Below, one piece after another: positions 1 through 5,899 of a stretch of 10,622 nucleotides of DNA. The translations under genes were made by a program, and so were the position numbers. This stretch comes from Burkholderiales bacterium UBA4615 (GTDB taxonomy: Bacteria > Pseudomonadota > Gammaproteobacteria > Burkholderiales > Burkholderiaceae_E), in contig DGIT01000125.1 of NCBI GenBank assembly GCA_002386465.1, positions 11,451 to 22,072 of the forward strand, written 5' to 3'. Numbering within the stretch: position 1 is the first letter of the stretch; each line of letters begins with the position of its first letter. The notes under the pieces were generated by a model. It was not told where the DNA came from, made no database searches, and was given only the letters and a program-made list of their open reading frames with translations.

Positions 1-438
1 CGCAGCCTGCGCGCGATCATTGATCTGAATCGACTGGGTGAACGCACGCTGCAGATTGATTGCGATGTGCTTCAAGCCGATGGCGGGACCCGCACTGCTG
101 CGATCACTGGCGCCTGGGTGGCGCTGCAGGATGCAGTGAGCTGGATGCAGACCCGCCAGCTGATCACGGCTTCGCCCTTGATCGATTCGGTAGCCGCGGT
201 GTCGGTCGGGCTCTGGGAAGGGCAGGCGGTGCTCGATCTGGACTATGCGGAAGATTCCGCTTGCGACACTGACATGAATGTTGTGATGACCGGATCGGGC
301 GGCATTGTGGAGGTGCAGGGCACCGCAGAAGGCAAGCCGTTCTCGCGCCAGCAGGTGGACCGTCTGCTGGATTTGGCCGCGCATGGCATCGCAGGCCTGA
401 CCCGCGCCCAGCGCCAGGCGCTGGGGCTGTCGGCCTGA
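1..438 (+). CDS. rph: RNase PH, 3' part (5' end outside window)
   Basis: RNase PH is a phosphate-dependent 3'-to-5' exoribonuclease that trims tRNA 3' ends and contributes to rRNA turnover in the cytoplasm. The reading frame is open from base 1 and gives the last 145 residues; the family is usually about 240 long, so roughly the first 95 are missing. Visible hallmarks are LGERTLQIDCDVLQADGG followed by TRTAAITGA, a signature of RNase PH rather than PNPase. Further on are the DLDYAEDS segment, which contains metal/phosphate-site acidic residues, and the GGIVEVQGTAEGKPF block. The C-terminal helix ends in RAQRQALGLSA. The stop codon shares one base with the rdgB start (TGATG), so the two are probably translationally coupled. 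Identity is very secure. Confidence 0.96.
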   Translation, partial: RSLRAIIDLNRLGERTLQIDCDVLQADGGTRTAAITGAWVALQDAVSWMQTRQLITASPLIDSVAAVSVGLWEGQAVLDLDYAEDSACDTDMNVVMTGSGGIVEVQGTAEGKPFSRQQVDRLLDLAAHGIAGLTRAQRQALGLSA

Positions 439-1124
439 TGTCTGCACCAGGGCATCCGCTTGCTGCGCCCGCTGGCTCGGTGTCTGAGCAGGGCCTGCTT
501 CGGCGCGTGGTGCTGGCCTCGGGCAATGCCGGGAAATTGCGCGAGATGCAGGCACTCCTTGCACCCACGGGGATTGAGCTGGTGGCGCAGGGCACGCTGG
601 GTGTACCCGATGCACCCGAACCCTATGCCACCTTTCTTGAAAATGCCCTGACCAAGGCGCGCCATGCCAGTCGGCTGACCGGCTTGCCGGGGCTTGCTGA
701 TGATTCCGGCGTGTGTGTGTCGGCCCTGGGCGGCGCACCAGGTGTGCGTTCGGCCCGATATGCCTGTGAGACCGACGAAGCACCGCGCAGCGACGCGGCC
801 AACAACGCCCGGCTGATCGAGGCACTGACAGGCGCCCCCGATCGGAGTGCGTACTTCTATTGCGTTCTGGTCCTGGTGCGCAGCGCCGATGATCCTCAGC
901 CAGTGGTGGCTGATGGCCTGTGGCATGGCGAGATCGTGGCTGAACCGCACGGCGCAGGCGGCTTTGGCTACGACCCGCATTTTCTGGTGGCCGGGATGGG
1001 CCGCACCGCCGCGCAGCTGGACGCAGCCACGAAAAACCAGTTCAGTCACCGTGCCCAGGCGATGCGTGACCTCATGGCACGTCTGGTTCAGGCGCGACTG
1101 ATTGCCGATCGCACCGGATCATGA
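438..1124 (+). CDS. rdgB: RdgB/HAM1 dITP/XTP pyrophosphatase
   Basis: This is a non-canonical purine NTP pyrophosphatase. It hydrolyses dITP, ITP and XTP to monophosphates plus PPi, keeping deaminated purines out of DNA and RNA. The 228-residue protein has the family motifs in order: LASGNAGKLREMQ near residue 26, FLENALTKARHAS, GLADDSGVCV (the acidic pair coordinates Mg), GAPGVRSARYA, GFGYDP and the C-terminal FSHRAQAM. Homologues are about 197-205 residues and usually start just before the SGN motif. This one has about 24 extra N-terminal residues if the ATG overlapping the rph stop is used. In-frame GTG codons at 480, 507 and 510 are possible alternatives; I keep the ATG because of the TGATG overlap. 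The stop overlaps the hemW start as ATGA. Function is secure; the start is less so. Confidence 0.95.
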   Translation: MSAPGHPLAAPAGSVSEQGLLRRVVLASGNAGKLREMQALLAPTGIELVAQGTLGVPDAPEPYATFLENALTKARHASRLTGLPGLADDSGVCVSALGGAPGVRSARYACETDEAPRSDAANNARLIEALTGAPDRSAYFYCVLVLVRSADDPQPVVADGLWHGEIVAEPHGAGGFGYDPHFLVAGMGRTAAQLDAATKNQFSHRAQAMRDLMARLVQARLIADRTGS

Positions 1125-2338
1125 ATCGGGTCATCACGGTGCCAGTGGCGAGCCTGCGCCGTCCGCATGCAGGCTCAAGTGGTCTGACGCAACTGCCGCC
1201 GTTGGCGCTTTACATTCATCTGCCCTGGTGCCTGAGCAAGTGCCCCTACTGCGACTTCAACTCCCATGAGGCGCCTGAAGGCGGATTGAGCGGTGTGCCG
1301 CAGGAGGCCTACCTGGATGCCCTGCGTGCAGATCTTGAGGCCAGCCTGCCGCTGATCTGGGGTCGTTCGGTGCAGACCGTGTTCATCGGAGGCGGCACGC
1401 CCAGCCTCTTTGAGCCGCAGGCGATCGACCGCCTCCTGACAGACGTGCGGATGCGTGTGCGCTTGGCTCCGGATGCGGAAATCACACTGGAGGCTAATCC
1501 CGGCACTTTCGAGCGCGCCCGCTTCAGAGACTTTAGACAGGCCGGTATCAATCGTTTGTCCCTGGGCGTTCAGAGCTTCAGCGACACCGCCCTCAAGGCG
1601 CTTGGCCGCGTGCACGACCGCGCGCAGGCACTGGCTGCCGCGCAAAGTGCTGCCGAAGACTTCCCCACCTTCAACCTGGACCTGATGTACGCCTTGCCCG
1701 GCCAGTCGACCGAGGCGCTGCAGGCCGATCTGACTCAGGCCTTGTCGTTTGAACCCCCGCATCTGTCGTACTACCACCTCACGATGGAGCCCAACACCTT
1801 GTTCGCCAGCCGCCCGCCGCAGGGGCTACCTTCGGATGATGAGGCGGCGGGCATGCAGGAAACGATTGAGCAGGTCACTGCACAGGCGGGTCTGGAGCAT
1901 TACGAGGTGTCTGCTTACGCCCGTCTGGGGCACCGGTCGCGCCACAACCTCAACTATTGGGCCTTCGGCGATTACCTGGGCATCGGCGCGGGCGCCCATG
2001 GCAAGTTGTCCTTTCACGACCGGATTGTGCGTCAGGCGCGCTTGCGCCATCCGCGCGCCTACATGGAGGCTGCATTGCGGGGCGAGGCGGTTGAAGAGGA
2101 GCGCACCCTCAGTCGGTCTGACCTGCCGTTCGAGTTCATGCTTAACGCGCTGCGACTGGTCGATGGTGTGCCCGCCACGCTCTTCGCTGAGCGCACCGGC
2201 CTGTCGCTGGCAAGCATTGGAGGTGCCCTGAAGCGGGCCGTGGAGCGTGACTTGCTGGATCCTGATCCTGCGCGTTTGCGCCCCACCGAACTGGGCCTGC
2301 GGTTCCTGAGCGATCTTCAGGAAGGGTTTCTCGGCTGA
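1121..2338 (+). CDS. hemW: Radical SAM heme chaperone HemW
   Basis: HemW is a radical-SAM protein related to coproporphyrinogen III dehydrogenase (HemN) that is now regarded as a heme chaperone delivering heme to respiratory proteins. The 405-residue product has the 4Fe-4S-binding CLSKCPYC motif at Cys37, Cys41 and Cys44. This is followed by Asp-Phe where true HemN has a further Cys, which favours HemW over HemN. Other hallmarks are FIGGGTPSLF (SAM-binding GGGTP), EANPGTFE, NRLSLGVQSF, LDLMYALPGQ, YHLTMEPNT and the GIGAGAHGK motif. A C-terminal HemN-type winged-helix region (EFMLNALRLVDG) completes the fold. About 25 residues precede the usual core. The gene begins inside the rdgB stop codon (ATGA), so it is probably cotranscribed and coupled with it. 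No terminator is visible after the stop. Confidence 0.94.
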   Translation: MNRVITVPVASLRRPHAGSSGLTQLPPLALYIHLPWCLSKCPYCDFNSHEAPEGGLSGVPQEAYLDALRADLEASLPLIWGRSVQTVFIGGGTPSLFEPQAIDRLLTDVRMRVRLAPDAEITLEANPGTFERARFRDFRQAGINRLSLGVQSFSDTALKALGRVHDRAQALAAAQSAAEDFPTFNLDLMYALPGQSTEALQADLTQALSFEPPHLSYYHLTMEPNTLFASRPPQGLPSDDEAAGMQETIEQVTAQAGLEHYEVSAYARLGHRSRHNLNYWAFGDYLGIGAGAHGKLSFHDRIVRQARLRHPRAYMEAALRGEAVEEERTLSRSDLPFEFMLNALRLVDGVPATLFAERTGLSLASIGGALKRAVERDLLDPDPARLRPTELGLRFLSDLQEGFLG

Positions 2339-2345
2339 TCCATGC

Positions 2346-2360
2346 GCACTAATAAGGTGC
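2346..2360 (+). promoter_or_regulatory. NtrC-type enhancer site 1 upstream of glnA
   Basis: The sequence GCAC-TAATAAG-GTGC matches the dyad core of the enterobacterial NtrC consensus (GCAC, seven bases, GTGC) exactly at all eight conserved bases. Its centre lies about 146 bp upstream of the predicted sigma-54 start site, close to the distance known for the distal NtrC site at E. coli glnAp2. The site is inferred from sequence only. Confidence 0.72.
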
Positions 2361-2373
2361 GTGCATTGCAAAA

Positions 2374-2390
2374 TGCACCAACTGTGTGCG
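2374..2390 (+). promoter_or_regulatory. NtrC-type enhancer site 2 upstream of glnA
   Basis: TGCAC-CAACTGT-GTGCG is a second exact GCAC-N7-GTGC dyad, at 2375-2389 inside the listed span. Its centre is 29 bp from site 1, nearly three helical turns, which suits cooperative binding of two NtrC dimers. It lies about 117 bp upstream of the predicted start. The facing halves of sites 1 and 2 also create a perfect inverted repeat at 2361-2378 (GTGCATT, four bases, AATGCAC). A third, weaker half-site TGGTGCA is at 2399-2405. Confidence 0.72.
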
Positions 2391-2473
2391 TTCTGTTCTG
2401 GTGCATGGGGCGCAGAGCCACTGGAGTTCCGCGCAAGCCCTTGCTGCGACGGGCTCTTGGCAGGGGGGTCTCG

Positions 2474-2488
2474 TGGCACGTTTCCTGC
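2474..2488 (+). promoter_or_regulatory. Sigma-54 (RpoN) promoter of glnA
   Basis: TGGCAC-GTTTC-CTGC matches the -24/-12 consensus TGGCAC-N5-TTGC with one mismatch (C for the first T of the -12 element) and correct spacing between the GG and GC pairs. Transcription would begin near 2499-2500, leaving a leader of about 115 nt. With two NtrC sites upstream and glnA downstream, this has the classic glnAp2 architecture. I saw no clear IHF consensus in the GC-rich stretch between enhancer and promoter. Confidence 0.78.
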
Positions 2489-2523
2489 TGAGTTGCCTGA
2501 CGGAAGGAAAACTCCCACAATCC

Positions 2524-2545
2524 CGCGGCTTGAGTGCTTGCCGCG
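2524..2545 (+). other. GC-rich hairpin in the glnA leader
   Basis: CGCGGC at 2524-2529 and GCCGCG at 2540-2545 form a 6-bp perfect stem with a 10-base loop inside the predicted 5' untranslated leader. No T-run follows, so it is not an intrinsic terminator. It may only stabilise the leader. Confidence 0.35.
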
Positions 2546-2600
2546 CGTGCGCAGTGGACCTCATCGATTCTTCCCAGTGACCTTAACGACCCCGACCTTC

Positions 2601-2608
2601 AGGAGAGA
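2601..2608 (+). promoter_or_regulatory. Ribosome binding site that sets the glnA start
   Basis: AGGAGAGA lies 6 bases before the ATG at 2615. The frame stays open upstream, but only this ATG has a strong Shine-Dalgarno and gives the family-typical N-terminus MASAKDVMKKI, so the start is placed here. Confidence 0.85.
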
Positions 2609-2614
2609 GCACCA

Positions 2615-4027
2615 ATGGCATCCGCCAAGGACGTGATGAAGAAAATTGCGGACAACGACGTCAAGTTCGTTGATTTCCGCTTCACCGACACCCGCGGCAA
2701 GGAGCAGCACGTTTCGGTGCCGATCTCCCATTTCGACGAAGACAAGTTCGTCAGCGGCCACGCCTTCGACGGCTCATCCATCGCAGGCTGGAAGGGGATT
2801 GAAGCCTCCGACATGCTGCTGATGCCCGACCCGGCAACCGCCAACATCGACCCGTTTCGCGAAGAGTCCACGCTGATCCTGAGCTGTGACGTCATCGAGC
2901 CGTCTGATGGCAAGGGCTACGACCGCGACCCGCGTTCGCTCGCCAAGCGTGCCGAGGCCTACCTGAAGTCGACCGGCATCGGCGACACCGCCTACTTCGG
3001 GCCCGAGCCCGAGTTTTTCATCTTCGATTCCGTGACCTGGAACGTCGACATGTCCGGCTGCGGCGTGAAGATCAATTCCGAAGAGGCCTCCTGGTCGACC
3101 GGGCGGGAATTCGAGGGCGGCAACCTGGCCCACCGTCCGGCAGTCAAGGGCGGCTACTTCCCGGTGCCTCCGGTGGATTCCTTCCAGGACATGCGCTCCG
3201 AGATGTGTCTGATCCTCGAGCAGATGGGCGTGCCTGTTGAAGTGCATCACCACGAAGTGGCCGGTGCCGGACAGAACGAGATCGGCACGAAGTTCTCGAC
3301 GCTCGTGCAGCGCGCCGACTGGACCCAGCTGCTGAAGTATGTGGTGCTCAACGTGGCACACAGCTATGGCAAGACCGCCACCTTCATGCCCAAGCCGGTC
3401 GTGGGCGACAACGGTTCAGGCATGCACGTGCACCAGTCAATCTGGAAAGACGGCCAGAACCTGTTTGCAGGCGACAAGTACGCCGGTCTGTCTGACTTTG
3501 CGCTGCACTACATCGGCGGCATCATCAAGCACGCCCGTGCGCTCAACGCCATCACCAACCCGGGTACGAATTCGTACAAGCGCCTGGTGCCCGGCTTTGA
3601 AGCCCCGGTGAAGCTCGCTTACTCGGCACGCAACCGTTCGGCCTCCATCCGGATTCCGTACGTGAGCAACCCGAAAGGCCGTCGCATCGAAGTGCGCTTC
3701 CCTGATCCCACCGCCAATCCGTATTTCGCCTTCTCGGCGATGATGATGGCGGGTCTGGATGGCGTGCAGAACAAGATTCACCCCGGTGAGGCTGCTGACA
3801 AGAACCTGTATGACCTGCCCCCGGAAGAGGATGCAAAGATCCCGACCGTGTGCTCGTCGCTTGATCAGGCGCTCGATTATCTGGACAAGGACCGCGAGTT
3901 CCTCACCCGCGGTGGTGTGTTCAGCAACTCGATGATCGATGCGTACATCGAACTGAAGATGGAAGAGGTCACCCGCTTCCGCATGACCACGCACCCGGTC
4001 GAGTTCGACATGTACTACTCGCTCTGA
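2615..4027 (+). CDS. glnA: Type I glutamine synthetase
   Basis: Glutamine synthetase joins ammonia to glutamate with ATP, the main route of ammonium assimilation in the cytoplasm; the enzyme is a dodecamer. The 470-residue protein is full length for the GSI-beta class. Motifs in order: DFRFTDTRGKEQH, HAFDGSSIAGWKG, YFGPEPEFFIFD with metal ligands Glu131 and Glu133, GAGQNEIGTKF, NGSGMHVHQSIWKDG, NPGTNSYKRLVPGFEAP, RNRSASIRIP and EVRFPDPTANPYFAFSAMM. Tyr399 in KNLYDLPPEE is the expected adenylylation site, so control by GlnE/GlnD is likely (family knowledge). It is transcribed from the sigma-54 promoter and NtrC sites upstream. A strong terminator follows, separating it partly from the ntrBC genes. 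Confidence 0.98.
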   Translation: MASAKDVMKKIADNDVKFVDFRFTDTRGKEQHVSVPISHFDEDKFVSGHAFDGSSIAGWKGIEASDMLLMPDPATANIDPFREESTLILSCDVIEPSDGKGYDRDPRSLAKRAEAYLKSTGIGDTAYFGPEPEFFIFDSVTWNVDMSGCGVKINSEEASWSTGREFEGGNLAHRPAVKGGYFPVPPVDSFQDMRSEMCLILEQMGVPVEVHHHEVAGAGQNEIGTKFSTLVQRADWTQLLKYVVLNVAHSYGKTATFMPKPVVGDNGSGMHVHQSIWKDGQNLFAGDKYAGLSDFALHYIGGIIKHARALNAITNPGTNSYKRLVPGFEAPVKLAYSARNRSASIRIPYVSNPKGRRIEVRFPDPTANPYFAFSAMMMAGLDGVQNKIHPGEAADKNLYDLPPEEDAKIPTVCSSLDQALDYLDKDREFLTRGGVFSNSMIDAYIELKMEEVTRFRMTTHPVEFDMYYSL

Positions 4028-4048
4028 TCGTTCATCCGATCCGATGCG

Positions 4049-4079
4049 AAAAGGGGGCGGGAAACCGCCCCCTTTTTTT
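4049..4079 (+). terminator. Rho-independent terminator after glnA
   Basis: GGGGGCGG (4053-4060), a GAAA tetraloop and CCGCCCCC form a perfect 8-bp GC stem. AAAA before and the T-run 4073-4079 extend it by up to four A-T pairs and provide the U-tract. It begins 22 bases after the glnA stop. Leaky readthrough here would set the ratio of glnA to ntrBC message. Confidence 0.93.
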
Positions 4080-4095
4080 GTTCTACACTCGCCAG

Positions 4096-4755
4096 ATGAG
4101 CCTTCCTGTCCCAGGTGTTTCCAGTGCGCGCAGCCTTCTGGCCGGCGTCCCGGGCGTTGCCCTGTCATCAGCAGGCGTGGCCAAAGGTCGCGGTGCGGCT
4201 CCTTGGGTGTGTCGTTGGGCGACTGCAGGCGCGCTAGCGTGCGTGGTGGCCGTCTGGGCGGCCCCTGCCCAGGCACAGGTCTATCGGTGTGAAACCGAGA
4301 GCGGCGTGCCTCTGTATCAGAACGCGCCAGGACCGCGCTGCAAGCTGATGGACCTGCCGGTCATCACCACAATTCCGGCGCCCCGTGTGCCTGCGTCAGC
4401 GCCGGCCTCGGCCCCCGCCCCTCGCCCTGCTGCCTCGGGTGGCGTGGGTCCAGGCAGCCCAGCAGGTGCGCCGGCCGCGTCGCCTGGCTCGGGCAACTTC
4501 CCGCGGGTTGAAGCACCGGTGCAGCGCTCGCGCGATATGGACCGACGCCGCATCCTGGAAGACGAATTGCGCAAGGAGGAAGCCAGGTTGCTGGAGTTGC
4601 GCGCGGAATACGGCAACGGCGAGCCCATGCGCCGCCCCGACGAGCGTGACTACCAGAAGTACCTCGACCGTGTGCAGCGACTCAAGAACGATATCGCGCG
4701 CTCCGACAGCGCCATCGGTTCGCTGCGCCGGGAAATCGCCGCCCTGCGTGACTGA
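4096..4755 (+). CDS. Secreted DUF4124-domain protein with C-terminal coiled coil
   Basis: The function is unknown. A hydrophobic signal segment (ATAGALACVVAVWAAPAQA) precedes QVYRCETESGVPLYQNAP, the typical DUF4124 opening found in small periplasmic proteins of beta- and gammaproteobacteria. Next comes a Pro/Ala-rich low-complexity spacer, then a charged, heptad-like helix (from RRRILEDELRKEEARLLEL to SLRREIAALRD) that looks like a coiled coil. The start is uncertain. ATG 4096 gives 219 residues but a long N-terminal tail and no clear Shine-Dalgarno. GTG 4177 (192 residues, beginning MAKGRG) or GTG 4207 (182 residues) would give a more usual signal peptide. It lies just past the glnA terminator and 58 bp before ntrB. 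As I recall, a DUF4124 gene at this position is recurrent in betaproteobacteria, but a role in nitrogen control is not shown. Confidence 0.8.
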   Translation: MSLPVPGVSSARSLLAGVPGVALSSAGVAKGRGAAPWVCRWATAGALACVVAVWAAPAQAQVYRCETESGVPLYQNAPGPRCKLMDLPVITTIPAPRVPASAPASAPAPRPAASGGVGPGSPAGAPAASPGSGNFPRVEAPVQRSRDMDRRRILEDELRKEEARLLELRAEYGNGEPMRRPDERDYQKYLDRVQRLKNDIARSDSAIGSLRREIAALRD

Positions 4756-4813
4756 GCCTGCTCCTCTGCCGACCTCGCGCCAGCGGCCTGGCGTGGAGCG
4801 GCGCAACGATCTC

Positions 4814-5851
4814 ATGTCGCGGCTGGCAGGCATCGACCGACTCGCTTGTGCCGTTGTTTTGCTCGACGCAGAGGGCCGGACCCGCTTTCTGAACCTCGCC
4901 GCCGAGCAGACCTTCGAGACACCCATGCGGGTAATTGAAGGGACGGTCTTTGCCCGTCTCTTTGGCAACGGGGCGGTCATTGACGATCTTGTTCACGACG
5001 CCGGGCTCAATGCCTTCGAACAAAAGCGACTCGACCTCACCCTGGAGCGCAACGGTCGCGAGCCCCTTGCCGTGCATTGTGTTGCCGTGGTCCCCGAGCC
5101 TGATCTGGGCGGGCTGCTGCTGGAATTTCGTGAGATTGACCAGCGCATCCGCAAGGATCGCGAACAGCGCATGCTCGAGTCGGTCCGGGTGAACCGTGAG
5201 CTTGTGCGCAATCTCGCCCACGAAATCAAGAACCCGCTGGGCGGCATTCGCGGTGCGGCCCAGCTGCTGGAGTCGGAAGTGGAGGGCACCAGCCTGCGGG
5301 AATATGCGCAGGTGATTATCAAGGAGGCCGACCGGTTGCAGACGCTGGTCGATCGACTGCTTGCACCCCATCGGCATCCGCGTCTGGTGGGTGATGTCAA
5401 CATTCACGAGGTGCTCGAGCGGGTGCGCTCCGTGGTGCTGGCCGAGTACCCGAGCGGTCTAAATATTCAGCGCGACTACGATGCCAGCCTGCCCGATTTT
5501 CGTGGCGACAAAGAGCAGCTGATCCAGGCGCTGCTCAACCTGGTGCGCAATGCGGCGCAGGTCATGCAGGGGCGAGGCGGCATTTTGCTGACGACCCGAA
5601 TCGCTCGTCAGGTGACGATCGACACGCGTCGGCATCGCCTGGCATTGGATTTGCATGTTGTGGACGACGGCCCGGGCGTGCCGGAGGATATCCGTGATCG
5701 GATCTTCCTGCCGCTGGTCACGGGACGTGAGGGCGGCAGTGGCCTGGGGCTCACACTGGCTCAGACTTTCGTGCAACAGCACGGTGGTGTGATCGCCTGT
5801 GAGAGTCGACCTGGCCGCACCGATTTCAGGATACTGCTGCCGTTGCCCTAA
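4814..5851 (+). CDS. glnL: Nitrogen regulation sensor kinase NtrB (GlnL)
   Basis: NtrB is a cytosolic two-component histidine kinase/phosphatase. Under nitrogen limitation it phosphorylates NtrC, and PII protein switches it to phosphatase mode (family knowledge). The 345-residue product is close to the usual 349. Residues about 5-110 form a PAS-like sensor region (IDRLACAVVLLDAEGRTRFLN). The H box is NLAHEIKNPLGGIRGAAQLL with phospho-acceptor His136. The N box is QLIQALLNLVRNAAQVM, the G1 box DDGPGVPED and the G2 box GGSGLGLTLAQ. There are no membrane segments. ATG 4814 gives the canonical N-terminus; GTG 4793 is an in-frame alternative and a GGAG lies at 4795-4798. The frame is open further upstream, but only as an overlap with the DUF4124 gene. 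ntrC follows after 48 bp. Confidence 0.95.
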   Translation: MSRLAGIDRLACAVVLLDAEGRTRFLNLAAEQTFETPMRVIEGTVFARLFGNGAVIDDLVHDAGLNAFEQKRLDLTLERNGREPLAVHCVAVVPEPDLGGLLLEFREIDQRIRKDREQRMLESVRVNRELVRNLAHEIKNPLGGIRGAAQLLESEVEGTSLREYAQVIIKEADRLQTLVDRLLAPHRHPRLVGDVNIHEVLERVRSVVLAEYPSGLNIQRDYDASLPDFRGDKEQLIQALLNLVRNAAQVMQGRGGILLTTRIARQVTIDTRRHRLALDLHVVDDGPGVPEDIRDRIFLPLVTGREGGSGLGLTLAQTFVQQHGGVIACESRPGRTDFRILLPLP

Positions 5852-5899
5852 GGCGTACCGATTCCGGTCGCAGGGCGCGGCTGATTCGGGATCTCGCGC

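Noticed and set aside
243..1049. Long open frame (268 codons) on the minus strand across rph and rdgB
   Set aside because: It is antisense to two conserved proteins, has no recognisable protein features, and long antisense frames are common in GC-rich DNA.
1121..2338. Coproporphyrinogen III dehydrogenase (HemN) identity
   Set aside because: The CxxxCxxC motif is followed by Asp-Phe, lacking the extra Cys of HemN, and the length and GGGTPS/GIGAGAHGK context fit HemW.
2534..2614. An upstream extension of glnA by 27 codons
   Set aside because: It starts from a TTG without a ribosome site, while ATG 2615 has AGGAGAGA and the canonical N-terminus.
3437..4276. 279-codon minus-strand open frame across glnA and its terminator
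   Set aside because: It crosses the glnA terminator hairpin, is antisense to highly conserved glnA, and its translation resembles no family.
4385..4813. An upstream extension of ntrB giving a 488-residue protein
   Set aside because: The added part overlaps the DUF4124 gene in another frame and has no kinase or sensor character; the NtrB length fits the start at 4814.
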